Part shown: positions 16,751 to 25,520 of the stretch, in pieces
Layout: the number at the start of each line of letters is the position of its first letter
Position numbering within the stretch: position 1 is the first letter of the stretch
Assembly (NCBI GenBank): GCA_003164715.1
Contig: PLTZ01000051.1
Span: forward strand, 1-59,863
From: Opitutaceae bacterium
Lineage (GTDB): Bacteria > Verrucomicrobiota > Verrucomicrobiia > Opitutales > Opitutaceae
Length of the DNA: 59,863 bases
Direction of reading: 5' to 3'
Translations under genes and position numbers: made by a program
Notes under the pieces: model-generated
Database searches by the model: none
What the model saw: only the letters and a program-made list of their open reading frames with translations
What the model was told of the DNA's origin: nothing

Positions 16751-19198
16751 TCAGGCCCCGAGCACGGCCTCGACCTTGACCGCTGTCCGTCCGTCCGTCG
16801 GGAGCGGGACCACGTTGCCCGCCACCCGGCGCCCGTCGACCAAGAGCGTCTTCACGCCCTTCGACTTGCGCCGCGGATTGGCGACCGTGACCGTGTACAT
16901 GACGCCGCGGAATCTGCGCTGGACCGTGAATCCCTTCCAGGTCCTCGGGATGCAGGGGTCTATCCGCAGCCCGCCGAATTCCGGGCGGATGCCGAGGATG
17001 TACTGGCTGCCGACGACAAACGACCACGCGGCCGTGCCGGTGAGCCATGAGTTCTTCCCCTCGCCGGGGGTGGGCGAGAACTGGCTCGCCGTCATCTGGG
17101 AGTAGACGTAGGGCTCGGACCGGTACACATCGTGGTCCTTCTTCGCCGAGGGGCAGATGCTCAGGTAGTACTCGAGCGCGCGCTCGCCGTCGCCGAGGAG
17201 CGTCCAGCCGATGTGGATCCACGTGTTGTTGTGGGTGAAGACCCCGGCGTTCTCCTTGTAACCCGGCGGGTAGCTTGTCACCTCGCCCAGCTCGAGGTGG
17301 TACGTCGAGTAGGGAGGCCACTGCAGGGCGCAGCCGAGCTGCGGCTTGTAGAGGTGCTTCTCGACCGACATGAGCGCCTTCTTTGCGCGGCCGTTGCCCG
17401 CGCCGGCGCCGCCCATGACGCACCATCCCTGGCTCTCGATGAAGATCTTGCCCTCCTCGCAGCTCTTGGAGCCGACGGGCCGGCTCTCGACGTCGAAGGC
17501 CCGCGTGTACCAGGCCCCGTCCCAGGCCTGTTCCTCCACCGTCTTCAGCATGTCGTCGTAGTAGCCGTCAAGCCGGGCGGCGTCGCCCGGGGCGCCGAGG
17601 AAGCGGTAGAGCCCAGAGAGCTCGCGCGCCGCGTAGAGGAACAGGCCGGCGATCATGACCGACTCGGCCTTCGATCCCGCGATGTCGCCGGTGACCTGGA
17701 ACGACTCGTTCGGCTCCGTGGAGAAGCAGTTCAGGTTGAGGCAGTCGTTCCAGTCGGCGTGGCCGATGAGCGGCAGGCCGTGCGGGCCCCGGTTCTTGAG
17801 CGTGAAGGCGATCGACGTCTCGATGTGGTGGAGAAGCGTGTCCCTGGAGCCCGGCTTGTCGGCGTAGCCGCACGCTTCACCCAGGATGCCCGTGTCCCCC
17901 GTCTCGCGGATGTAGGCGCACGTCGAGAGGATGAGCCAGAGGGGGTCGTCGTTGAAGCCGCCGCCCACGTCCGCGTTGCCCTTCTTCGTCAGGGGCTGGT
18001 ACTGGTGGAAGCACGTGCCGTCGGAGAGCTGCGTCGAGGCGATGTCCAAGATGCGCTGGCGGGCGCGGGCCGGCAGCATGTGCACGAAGCCCAGGATGTC
18101 CTGGTTCGAGTCGCGGTAGCCCATCCCGCGGCCGATTCCGGTCTCATAGCCCGAGGTCGAGCGCGAGAGGTTGAAGGTCGCCATGCACTGGACCTGGTTC
18201 CAGATGTTGACCGTGCGCTGCAGGTGCTTGTTCGGGACCTGCGTGGCCTGGTACGTCGAGAGGAGGTCCTGCCAGCGCCGCTGGAGCGCCGAGAAGGCGG
18301 AGTCGACGACCGAGATGTCCGAGTATTTCGCGAGGACCTCGCGGCCCCTTGCCTTGTTCATGACGAACGGCGCGTCAAACTTCGGAAGGTCGCCCTGTTC
18401 GACGTACGCCAGAACGAACGCGAAGGTCTCGCTCGCTCCGGGCTTGAGCGTCAGGTCGACCTGGAGCGCGCCAACCGGGTTCCACCCGTGGGCGTGGCTG
18501 TTCGTGCACCTGCCGGCGAGGACCGCCTGGGGGTCGTGCAGGCCGTGGTGGACGCCGACGAACGCGTCCCGCGAGGTGTCGAAGCCCGCGATCGGATGCG
18601 TGCAGCCGAAGAGCGTGTAGTGGTTCCTGCGCTCCCGGTACTCGGTCTTGTGGTAGATGGCTGCGCCCTCCACCTCGACCTCGCCGATCGAGTAGGTGCG
18701 CTGGTAGTTCGTCATGTCGTTGAGCGCCTCGAAGAAGCAGAACTCGACGAAAGAGAAGAGGGAGAGCTTCTGGGTGGACCTCGACGCGTTGCGGACGGTG
18801 ACCTTCCAGATCTCAACGTTCTCGTCGGGCGGCACGAAGATCAGCTGCTCCACCTCGACGCCGCCCTTGCGCCCCTTGATGCGCGTGTAGCCGAGCCCGT
18901 GGCGGCACTCGAAGGCGTCGAGCTTGGCGCGCACCGGCTTCCATCCGGGATTCCAGACGCTCTTGCCCTGCTTCACGTAGAGGAAGCGCCCGTCGTTATC
19001 CATCGGGTTGCTGTTGTACCGGTAACGGGTCAGGCGCCGCAGGCGGGCGTCCTTCCAGAAGGAGTATCCGCCGGCCGTCTGGGTGCACAGGCCGTAGAAC
19101 TCGTCCTGGCCGAGCATATTGAGCCACGGAAGCGGGGTGTCCGGGCGCGTGATCACGAATTCGCGCTGGGTGTCGTCGAAGTAGCCGTATTGAGCCAT
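16751..19198 (-). CDS. GH94 cellobiose-phosphorylase-type enzyme
   Basis: GH94 enzymes split beta-glucosides with phosphate, giving a sugar 1-phosphate. The 815-residue protein starts with the family N-terminus (MAQYGYFDDTQREFVITRPD), has the N-terminal beta-sandwich, helical linker and (alpha/alpha)6 barrel, and carries HADWNDCLNLN with Asp482/Asp485 where the general acid lies in cellobiose phosphorylases. Also typical are GIGRGMGYRDSNQD and GGFNDDPLW. I chose ATG 19198; the frame extends 84 residues upstream with low-complexity Arg/Pro sequence. No signal peptide, so it is cytoplasmic and works on imported disaccharide. It is the last gene of a minus-strand set but 344 bp from the gene before it. 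Confidence 0.93.
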   Translation of the reverse strand: MAQYGYFDDTQREFVITRPDTPLPWLNMLGQDEFYGLCTQTAGGYSFWKDARLRRLTRYRYNSNPMDNDGRFLYVKQGKSVWNPGWKPVRAKLDAFECRHGLGYTRIKGRKGGVEVEQLIFVPPDENVEIWKVTVRNASRSTQKLSLFSFVEFCFFEALNDMTNYQRTYSIGEVEVEGAAIYHKTEYRERRNHYTLFGCTHPIAGFDTSRDAFVGVHHGLHDPQAVLAGRCTNSHAHGWNPVGALQVDLTLKPGASETFAFVLAYVEQGDLPKFDAPFVMNKARGREVLAKYSDISVVDSAFSALQRRWQDLLSTYQATQVPNKHLQRTVNIWNQVQCMATFNLSRSTSGYETGIGRGMGYRDSNQDILGFVHMLPARARQRILDIASTQLSDGTCFHQYQPLTKKGNADVGGGFNDDPLWLILSTCAYIRETGDTGILGEACGYADKPGSRDTLLHHIETSIAFTLKNRGPHGLPLIGHADWNDCLNLNCFSTEPNESFQVTGDIAGSKAESVMIAGLFLYAARELSGLYRFLGAPGDAARLDGYYDDMLKTVEEQAWDGAWYTRAFDVESRPVGSKSCEEGKIFIESQGWCVMGGAGAGNGRAKKALMSVEKHLYKPQLGCALQWPPYSTYHLELGEVTSYPPGYKENAGVFTHNNTWIHIGWTLLGDGERALEYYLSICPSAKKDHDVYRSEPYVYSQMTASQFSPTPGEGKNSWLTGTAAWSFVVGSQYILGIRPEFGGLRIDPCIPRTWKGFTVQRRFRGVMYTVTVANPRRKSKGVKTLLVDGRRVAGNVVPLPTDGRTAVKVEAVLGA

Positions 19199-19542
19199 GG
19201 TAGTAAGAGGAATCGAAGTGGGAGAGTGCGCGTGGGCGGCCATCGAACCGCAGCCGGATGGCGCATGCCGAAAGGGTCCGCGCGGCCAAGCGTTTGCGGG
19301 AATCCAGCGGGAAATCATTCGGATTCCGCCGGGCGTTTGCAAGCCTCGGGGCGTCCCGACGCGCCGAGGCCGTTGTCGCGCGGCGCGCCGTGAAGGCGGG
19401 TGGGCAGTGGAGCGCGGCCGCGCCTGCAGCTTCGCCCGAGCTTGGTTCAAGTTGCGGCGATCGGGGCCGCGGCAATCCCCGCCTTTCCAGACCGGGTCAA
19501 CTCACACGGGACCTTAAAGCCGCTTCATGGAGCGCGGCGCCC
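19199..19542. other. Intergenic region upstream of GH94
   Basis: This 344-bp stretch holds no supported gene. On the minus strand it contains two CGCAAACG-like half-sites (19291-19298 and 19333-19340), 93 and 135 bp upstream of the GH94 start, so GH94 probably has its own promoter rather than depending on read-through. Confidence 0.6.
19291..19340 (-). promoter_or_regulatory. Two GCAAACGC half-site motifs upstream of GH94
   Basis: The minus strand reads CCGCAAACGCTT at 19289-19300 and TTGCAAACGCCC at 19331-19342. They are 42 bp apart and share GCAAACGC. The motif resembles half of a LacI-family operator and recurs upstream of several other genes here (1709, 30966, 37102, 52154, 55496). Confidence 0.4.
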
Positions 19543-20292
19543 TCACGGTGACACGTGATTGGTGAAATCCACCATATCCGCCTGGCCGTCCTTCCACTCC
19601 AACGTAACCGTGAAGGCGTTTGCCGCGCTCTTCTGGAAGCTGACCCCCGCGCTCGCGAAGTACTCGAGGCTCGCCCTTCCATCGACCGCGTACCGGCCGG
19701 CCCATCCGCTGACGTCCCTCGGCTCCTTCAGGTCGATGTCCAGCCTTTCGACCACCGCTCCGGACACCCCGCCGAGGTACTCGTAGCGGAAGTAATGTTC
19801 GGCGCATTTCTTGGCCTCCTTCTTGATCGCTGCGACCTGTTGCGCGCGGGCGCGCCTCTCGCTGTCGGCGGTCGACACAGCGGTCTTCTGTGCCTGGCTA
19901 ACCTGCTGTGACTTGGCCGCCGAGGCAACCAAGGCTTCGTGTTCCTCCTTCTGCCTCTCCTGCGTGGCGCGCACCTGCGAATCGTAAATCGCCTTCTGCT
20001 CGGCGTCCGCCTTCGCCTCGGCGGCAACGGCCACCGGGTCGATCTTGTAGATTGCCTGAAGGCTCTCGGGCAGCAGCTTCTTGTCCACCTTTGCGGCGCC
20101 GCCCGGATAGCGGATCGTCACGGTCGAGGCCGTCTCGCCGATGATCTGCCATTTCGGATAGACGAGGCCGCTCGCAAGTCGCAGCGGCTTTTGATCCGGA
20201 TCAAACCCCGCTCCGTTGTCCTGCGGCGCTTGGTCGGTGGCGAACAGGCGGGCTCCGAGCAGAAGGGCGAACAGGGCAACCCTTGTTCTCAT
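19543..20292 (-). CDS. Secreted coiled-coil protein of unknown function
   Basis: The 249-residue product starts with a signal peptide (MRTRVALFALLLGARLFA). The middle third (about residues 85-165) is rich in Ala, Glu, Lys and Gln with heptad-like spacing (AAEAKADAEQKAIYDSQ), suggesting a long helix or coiled coil. An N-terminal segment (VYPKWQIIGETASTVTIRYP) and a C-terminal segment (VTLEWKDGQADMVDF) look like small beta units. I recognise no family. It lies 67 bp after the aminotransferase gene on the same strand. Confidence 0.7.
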   Translation of the reverse strand: MRTRVALFALLLGARLFATDQAPQDNGAGFDPDQKPLRLASGLVYPKWQIIGETASTVTIRYPGGAAKVDKKLLPESLQAIYKIDPVAVAAEAKADAEQKAIYDSQVRATQERQKEEHEALVASAAKSQQVSQAQKTAVSTADSERRARAQQVAAIKKEAKKCAEHYFRYEYLGGVSGAVVERLDIDLKEPRDVSGWAGRYAVDGRASLEYFASAGVSFQKSAANAFTVTLEWKDGQADMVDFTNHVSP

Positions 20293-20359
20293 TTGGCCAT
20301 TGTCTCCCTGGAGCTGCCGCAGGCAACCCTGGAATACCGTCCCGAGCCGCCGGGGCCGG

Positions 20360-21511
20360 CTATCGCCTGAGGCGCAGCAGCCGCTCGCCCGCGGCGTGCA
20401 GGGTCTCCGGCTTCTTCGCGAAATTGAGCCGGATGTACCGGTTCTCGCCCGGGACGAAGAAGCTCGACCCGGGCACCGGCGCGACGCCGATTTCGCGGGC
20501 CATCCAGTGGGAGAACTCCACGTCGCTCGCCCAGCCGAACGGGGAAATGTCGACCATGACGAAGTAGGCGCCCTCGGGGGGCGTGTAGGAGAGGCCGGTC
20601 CGGTCCAGGTACCCGAGCAGGATGTCCCGGGAGCGCGCATAGACCGCGGCCAACTCGTCGTAGTAGCTCCGCGGGAATCCGAGCGCCGTGACGACGGCGT
20701 GCTGGAGCGGGGCCGCCGCCCCGACGGTCAGGAAGTCGTGCACCTTGCGCGCCTGGGCGATCACCTCGCGGCTCGCGTAAACGTAGCCGAGGCGCCAGCC
20801 CGTGATCGAGAACGTCTTCGAGAGCGACGAGCACATGAGGGTGCGCTTTGCCATTCCCGGGAGCGCCGAGAAGTAGGTGTGCCGGTGGGGAGGGAAGACG
20901 ATGTGCTCGTAGACCTCGTCCGTGAGGACGAACACGTCGAACTCCTCGGCGGCCGCGGCGACGGCCTCGAGCTCGGCGCGCGTGAACACCCGCCCGCACG
21001 GGTTCGAGGGGTTGCAGAGCACGAAGGCCTTCAGGCCCCCCGCGAACGCGCGGCGAAGCTCCGCGGGGTCGAACCGGTAGTCCGGTGGATGCAGCGGGAT
21101 GAGAACGGGCTCGGCCCCGCAGAGGATCGCGTCTGCCGAGTAGTTCTCGTAGAACGGGGAGAAGAGGCCGACCTTGTCGCCCGGGTCGCACACGGTCATC
21201 ATGGCCACCATCATCGCCTCCGTCGCGCCGCACGTGACGACGAGCTCGGCCGCATCGTCCACGGGAAGACCCGTGAAGAGCTGGAGCTTCGCGGCGAGCG
21301 CCTTGCGCAGCTCGGGCGCCCCCCAGGTGATGGCGTACTGGTGGCGGCCGGCGTCCATCGCGTCCTTCGCCGCCTGCACGAGGGCCGGGGGCGGGTCAAA
21401 GTCCGGGAACCCCTGGGAGAGGTTGATCGCGCCGTGACGCTGGGCCACCCGCGTCATCTCGCGTATCAGCGACTCGGTGAAGACGGAGGTTCGCCTTGAG
21501 GTGCGCGGCAT
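20360..21511 (-). CDS. PLP-dependent class I/II aminotransferase
   Basis: The 383-residue enzyme has the fold-type I pattern: INLSQGFPDFDPP near the N-terminus, HQYAITWGAPELR, NPSNPCGRVFT, the TDEVYEH block, and the PLP lysine in SLSKTFSITGWRLGY. This combination matches the methionine/kynurenine aminotransferase-like (YbdL/KAT) subgroup, which transfers amino groups from Met, Gln or aromatic amino acids to 2-oxo acids. I chose ATG 21511 (MPRTSRRTSVF); the frame runs further upstream only by overlapping the GH30-like gene. It sits between two glycan genes, and a link to their function is not evident. Confidence 0.9.
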   Translation of the reverse strand: MPRTSRRTSVFTESLIREMTRVAQRHGAINLSQGFPDFDPPPALVQAAKDAMDAGRHQYAITWGAPELRKALAAKLQLFTGLPVDDAAELVVTCGATEAMMVAMMTVCDPGDKVGLFSPFYENYSADAILCGAEPVLIPLHPPDYRFDPAELRRAFAGGLKAFVLCNPSNPCGRVFTRAELEAVAAAAEEFDVFVLTDEVYEHIVFPPHRHTYFSALPGMAKRTLMCSSLSKTFSITGWRLGYVYASREVIAQARKVHDFLTVGAAAPLQHAVVTALGFPRSYYDELAAVYARSRDILLGYLDRTGLSYTPPEGAYFVMVDISPFGWASDVEFSHWMAREIGVAPVPGSSFFVPGENRYIRLNFAKKPETLHAAGERLLRLRR

Positions 21512-21564
21512 CGGCCTAGAGACTCGGGACCCCTCTGGCGGGGGCAACTCGAAAGGGCCCGGGT

Positions 21565-23487
21565 TCAGGGCGCCGCGGGCGCCCGGACAAGGGTCGTCAG
21601 GCTTCGGGCGGGCAGGGGGATACCCTGGGGCGCTTCCCCGGCGTCCACGGTCACGCGGCCCTCCTGAAAGCCCGACGCCTCCGTCGTGGTCACCGTGCGC
21701 CACGGGCCGGCCGGCAGTCCCGAGACCCGGGCCTCGCAGTCGGGCCCGGTGTTCAGGATGTGGACCACCAGCTCGTCCTTCCTTGCGAAGGCGCTTATCT
21801 GGACGTTGGGCCGGTCGCTCGAGCTGCGGACCACCTGGCTCTTGGTGGGCGAGAGATTGACGAACTGCTTCATGAGCCAGAACCGGGAGGTCGGCTCGAT
21901 GGCGCCGTCGGCTCCGACATGGACCAGCCCATAGTCCTCGGTGAACTGCCAGTAGATGAGCGCCTGGGGCCTCGCGTAGCGCAGCAGGTCCTGGAACTGC
22001 GCGGCCTCCCGCAGGCCGTAGGCGTAGCTGTCGTACATCCGGTTCTTGTAGGCCCCCGGATCCACGCCGGCCTCGGCGACGAGGAGCGGAAGGTTGAGCC
22101 AGCGGCCGACGTCGCCCCAGGCCTCGTACTGCTCGGGCGTGCCGCCTCCCCAGCTGTGGACCGACACCGCCCCGACGTAGCGCATCGCCTCGGGGTCGGC
22201 CGCGGCGGCTAGCGTGAACTTGTGCGAGTCGCGGGGGTTGGCCGTGTCGCCGAGGAGCATCTTCGTCTTGAGCCCGAGCGAGGCGAGGTGCGCCCCGACG
22301 CGCTTGATCTCGTCGCGGTGGGTCTCGGCGGTGAAGCCGACGTTGACGCCCAGGTCGGACTCGTTGAACGAGAAGAGGTCGGGCTCGGCCCCGTAGTGCG
22401 CCTTCAGGTAGACCAAGTAGCTGCCGAGCAGGTCGAGGAACTCGGGCCAGCGCTCCGGCGCGATCTGGCGGGCGAACGTTCCGAAGGGCTTCTGGTTCGG
22501 GTCCGTGTAGAAGCGCTCGGGCAGGAACCACACGCTCAGGACCCAAGGCACGCCCATCTTCTGGATCCGCTGCATCAGCTCGAAGTCGCGCGTCACCTGG
22601 GGGCTTGGGGTGGGCGCGTTCCGGTCGTGGTCCCAGGCCGTGGCCTTGAACTCGATCCGGGCCCACGACAGCTGGAGGTTCTTCAGGGTGTAGTCCACGA
22701 TGGGCGTGTCGGCGTAGACCCGGTAATTGCCCCCGAACCCGTCGAAGGGATAGAGGACCGCCGCCGGCTCCACGGACAGATTCGCCGCCGCGGGTCCGGG
22801 CTCCTCCGCAAGCTTGAGGGTGAGGCCGAGCTTGAGCGAGTCGCCCATCATCCACGGGCCCGACAGCACGGAGATCCTCACGCGGTAGGACCGCCCCGAG
22901 GAGTCCCAGGCGTCGGTCACCGTGACCTGCCTCGGGTGGTCGAGCGCGATCGAGAGCCTCGACTTGCCCTGAAGGTCGGCGAACGTGACGGCGGCGGTGG
23001 TCTCGGAGAAGAACCTGGGATCAGCCGGCTTCGTGTCCGGAAGCGGCGCCCCGGAAGGCTCGAGGTGCCAGCCCGCGAAGGACGTGCGGGGCAGGTCGAT
23101 CACGTAGTCGACGGAGGCGACATCCAGTGGAAATCGGAACGCGCGGCCGGGGAACGGGGACTTGGAGGTCAGGGACCCGTCGAGGGCGACCCCGGCGTCG
23201 GACTCGCCCCAGGCCACGGAAAGCTGCGCCTGGCTGCCGTTCGGGAAGGCGACGCTTCCCTCCCATTTCTGGCCGGCTTCCGAGCGCGAGATGGGCGAGC
23301 GCTGGTCATTCGGCTGGGCGGAGACGCCCGGGGCGCCCGTGAAGGTGACCACGAACCCGCCGTGCACCGGCAACTCGACGCCGTTGGAGATGAGGGAGGT
23401 CAGCCTCCCGGCCGAATCGTAGGTCGCGCGCTCGGCGGCGAGGCTGGCGGCGGTGCAGAGCATGAACAGGGCGGCTTTGGAGAACAT
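21565..23487 (-). CDS. Secreted clan GH-A glycosidase, GH30-like
   Basis: The 640-residue protein has a signal peptide (MFSKAALFMLCTAASLAA), an N-terminal beta-rich domain (about residues 20-255), a TIM barrel opening with YPFDGFGGNYRVY, and a short C-terminal beta domain. FDGFG, the acid/base candidate Glu in FSFNESDLG and the nucleophile candidate Glu in LLVAEAGVDPG are where GH30/GH-A enzymes carry them. It should act on beta-linked sugars outside the cytoplasm, but substrate is unknown. ATG 23487 is chosen for the signal peptide. A perfect 16-bp palindrome lies just upstream. It is the first gene of the minus-strand set with the aminotransferase and the coiled-coil protein. Confidence 0.8.
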   Translation of the reverse strand: MFSKAALFMLCTAASLAAERATYDSAGRLTSLISNGVELPVHGGFVVTFTGAPGVSAQPNDQRSPISRSEAGQKWEGSVAFPNGSQAQLSVAWGESDAGVALDGSLTSKSPFPGRAFRFPLDVASVDYVIDLPRTSFAGWHLEPSGAPLPDTKPADPRFFSETTAAVTFADLQGKSRLSIALDHPRQVTVTDAWDSSGRSYRVRISVLSGPWMMGDSLKLGLTLKLAEEPGPAAANLSVEPAAVLYPFDGFGGNYRVYADTPIVDYTLKNLQLSWARIEFKATAWDHDRNAPTPSPQVTRDFELMQRIQKMGVPWVLSVWFLPERFYTDPNQKPFGTFARQIAPERWPEFLDLLGSYLVYLKAHYGAEPDLFSFNESDLGVNVGFTAETHRDEIKRVGAHLASLGLKTKMLLGDTANPRDSHKFTLAAAADPEAMRYVGAVSVHSWGGGTPEQYEAWGDVGRWLNLPLLVAEAGVDPGAYKNRMYDSYAYGLREAAQFQDLLRYARPQALIYWQFTEDYGLVHVGADGAIEPTSRFWLMKQFVNLSPTKSQVVRSSSDRPNVQISAFARKDELVVHILNTGPDCEARVSGLPAGPWRTVTTTEASGFQEGRVTVDAGEAPQGIPLPARSLTTLVRAPAAP

Positions 23488-23489
23488 TG

Positions 23490-23505
23490 GGTTGGGGCCC
23501 CAACC
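23490..23505. promoter_or_regulatory. Perfect 16-bp palindrome next to the GH30-like start
   Basis: GGTTGGGGCCCCAACC is fully self-complementary and lies 3 bp before the ATG on the minus strand, where a ribosome would bind. It could be an operator or an mRNA hairpin masking the start. It is in the divergent region shared with the GH9 gene. Confidence 0.5.
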
Positions 23506-23732
23506 GTAGCATCGAACGGGGGTTCGACAACCGGTTTCACCGTTCGCAAGAGGCCCGGTGGGGCAGGATTCCCCGGGGTCGACGCCGGCCCGTCGGGCGA
23601 GATCACCCGGTCGGGCAGCAATAAGGTGGCTCGCCAAGCAAGGGATGAATGCAGAGAACCAAGGCGGTGCCTGCTCCCCATGTTCGACCCAATCCGCCCC
23701 AGCCCCAGCTCGGAGAATAGAGATCCTCTCGC

Positions 23733-25520
23733 GTGACGCCGTCCCCTCTTGCACATTGCCAGCTGGGTTACCGCCCAGAGTCGCCGAAGACCCTCACACT
23801 TGCTCCCGCGCCGGCGCTCGGGCATGAACTCCCGAGTCGGATCCCGTTCTATCTGCGCGCATTCTTCGAGCGCATCCCCAGGGACTGTGCGCCTGCGCCC
23901 GGCTGGAAGGGGAGATTCTTTCGCTGGCCGTTCGACCTTGAGGCCGGCCGACTGAAGCCGGACAAGGCACGCATCCTCATGAGCGGGGAGCTGTCCCGCG
24001 TCGAGAGCCGATGGGGCGCCTTCTGGCAGGGGGATTTCTCCGATTTCTCGGCCGAGGGGAATTTCCAGGTCGAAACGGACTACGGTTCCTCGTTCCCGAT
24101 CACCATCAGGCAGGGGATGTACGAGCGACTCCACCTCGGTTACCTTAATTACCTGCGCTGCCAGCGCTCCGGCTTTGATCTGCCCGGGATCCGCCGGGCC
24201 GAGCACCTGGACGACGGCGTTCTCGACACGACGGGTCAGCAGATCCGGGCCGCGGGCGGATGGTACGACGCCGGCGACCTGAGGAAATGGCTCTTCCTGA
24301 CGCTGCCCAACCTGTCCTCGCTGGCGGCCATCGCGCGCCGGGGTCACCCGGGGTTTCGAGGCCCGGCCTTGGACGAGATAGGGTGGGGCAACCGCTACTT
24401 TCATGCGATGATGGCCCCCGACGGCCAGATGTGGGAGGATCTGGCCGGCGGGACGTTCAAGGACGGCCTCCGGATGGAGCGCGACTGGTGGTTCGAGAAC
24501 CACCCCGGCTGCAACGCGGACAACGCCGGCGGCCGATTCACCGACAACCGGCCGGGCACCGGCGATGAGCGGAAGATTCGCACGACCTATAATCCGGCGG
24601 TGCAGTTCCTCTTTGTGCGGACCCAGTGCCAGGTCGCGGAAGTGCTGCCGGAGGCTGACGCCGCCCGTTGCCTTCGGCTGGCCGCGAAGGCCTGGGATTA
24701 CGGGCGCGGGCGGGGGCACGACGGCCGGACGCTTTTCCTGGCCGAGGAACTCTTTGCCTCCATCGAGGCCTATCAGGCGGGCCTTCCGGGGGCAGGGCTC
24801 GAGGCCGTTTCCCGGCTGGCTTCCGAGCTGCTGGGGCGCCAGGACGCGGGGGATCCGGGATTGAGCGGGTATTTCACGGAAAAGGACGCAGCGGACGGCT
24901 TTCGCTGCATCGCGCTCTCGTGCGAGCCGGCGCTGGCGCTCCTGCGCCTGGTCGAACTGGGCGCCAGGGGCGCAACCGCGCTCTCCGATAGGGCCCGGGA
25001 GTCGGTCGGACGGTACATCGACCGCTACGTGATCGCTGATGCGGCGAGCAACCCGTTCGGGATCGGCCCATACGGCGTCTACTTCAACCCGCCGTCGCCC
25101 GAACTGCAGGTGTTCCGCGATGCGGGCCGCGGCCGCGGCGTCCGGACGTTCATCCATCCGTTCAACCCCCAGGAGATCGTCCACGGCACCGGCGGAGTGG
25201 TGATGCATCAGGCGAGCCTCTGCGCAAAGGCCGGCAGCCTGTTCGGGCGCCGCGACTGGCAGCGCGCCGCGGAGCGGATGGTGCAATGGACCCTCGGGCA
25301 CAATCCCGAGGGCCTGTGCCTGCACCATGGCGTTGGCTACCGGCATCCGACGCCCTTTTCGGCGTACGTCACCCAGCTTCCCGACAGTCTCAGCGTGGGC
25401 CACATAGGCCGGCCGGACGACAGCCCCTACCTGGAGCGTTCGCCCCTGATCGAGCGGAGCACGCAGGAGATATGGGATATCCCCCATGCCCATCTATCCG
25501 AAGCCGTCCTCTGGCTCTGA
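23733..25520 (+). CDS. GH9-family glycoside hydrolase without signal peptide
   Basis: GH9 enzymes cleave beta-1,4-glucans or, in some clades, amino-sugar disaccharides. The 595-residue protein begins with the Ig-like N-terminal domain (QLGYRPESPKTLTL, as in CelD_N) and then the (alpha/alpha)6 barrel with GGWYDAGD (Asp179 and Asp182, nucleophile region), VQWTLGHNPEG, YRHPTPF and Glu579 in STQEIWDI as acid candidate. GTG 23733 gives the Ig-like domain directly, so no signal peptide is seen and the enzyme is probably cytoplasmic. GH43 overlaps its last 35 bases. The cytoplasmic site suggests work on imported oligosaccharides. Confidence 0.85.
   Translation: MTPSPLAHCQLGYRPESPKTLTLAPAPALGHELPSRIPFYLRAFFERIPRDCAPAPGWKGRFFRWPFDLEAGRLKPDKARILMSGELSRVESRWGAFWQGDFSDFSAEGNFQVETDYGSSFPITIRQGMYERLHLGYLNYLRCQRSGFDLPGIRRAEHLDDGVLDTTGQQIRAAGGWYDAGDLRKWLFLTLPNLSSLAAIARRGHPGFRGPALDEIGWGNRYFHAMMAPDGQMWEDLAGGTFKDGLRMERDWWFENHPGCNADNAGGRFTDNRPGTGDERKIRTTYNPAVQFLFVRTQCQVAEVLPEADAARCLRLAAKAWDYGRGRGHDGRTLFLAEELFASIEAYQAGLPGAGLEAVSRLASELLGRQDAGDPGLSGYFTEKDAADGFRCIALSCEPALALLRLVELGARGATALSDRARESVGRYIDRYVIADAASNPFGIGPYGVYFNPPSPELQVFRDAGRGRGVRTFIHPFNPQEIVHGTGGVVMHQASLCAKAGSLFGRRDWQRAAERMVQWTLGHNPEGLCLHHGVGYRHPTPFSAYVTQLPDSLSVGHIGRPDDSPYLERSPLIERSTQEIWDIPHAHLSEAVLWL

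Noticed and set aside
17132-19393. A 753-residue open frame on the + strand opposite GH94
   Set aside because: It is an exact antisense shadow of the well-supported GH94 gene, with Val/Glu/Arg/Asp-rich composition typical of high-GC opposite-strand frames and no domain.
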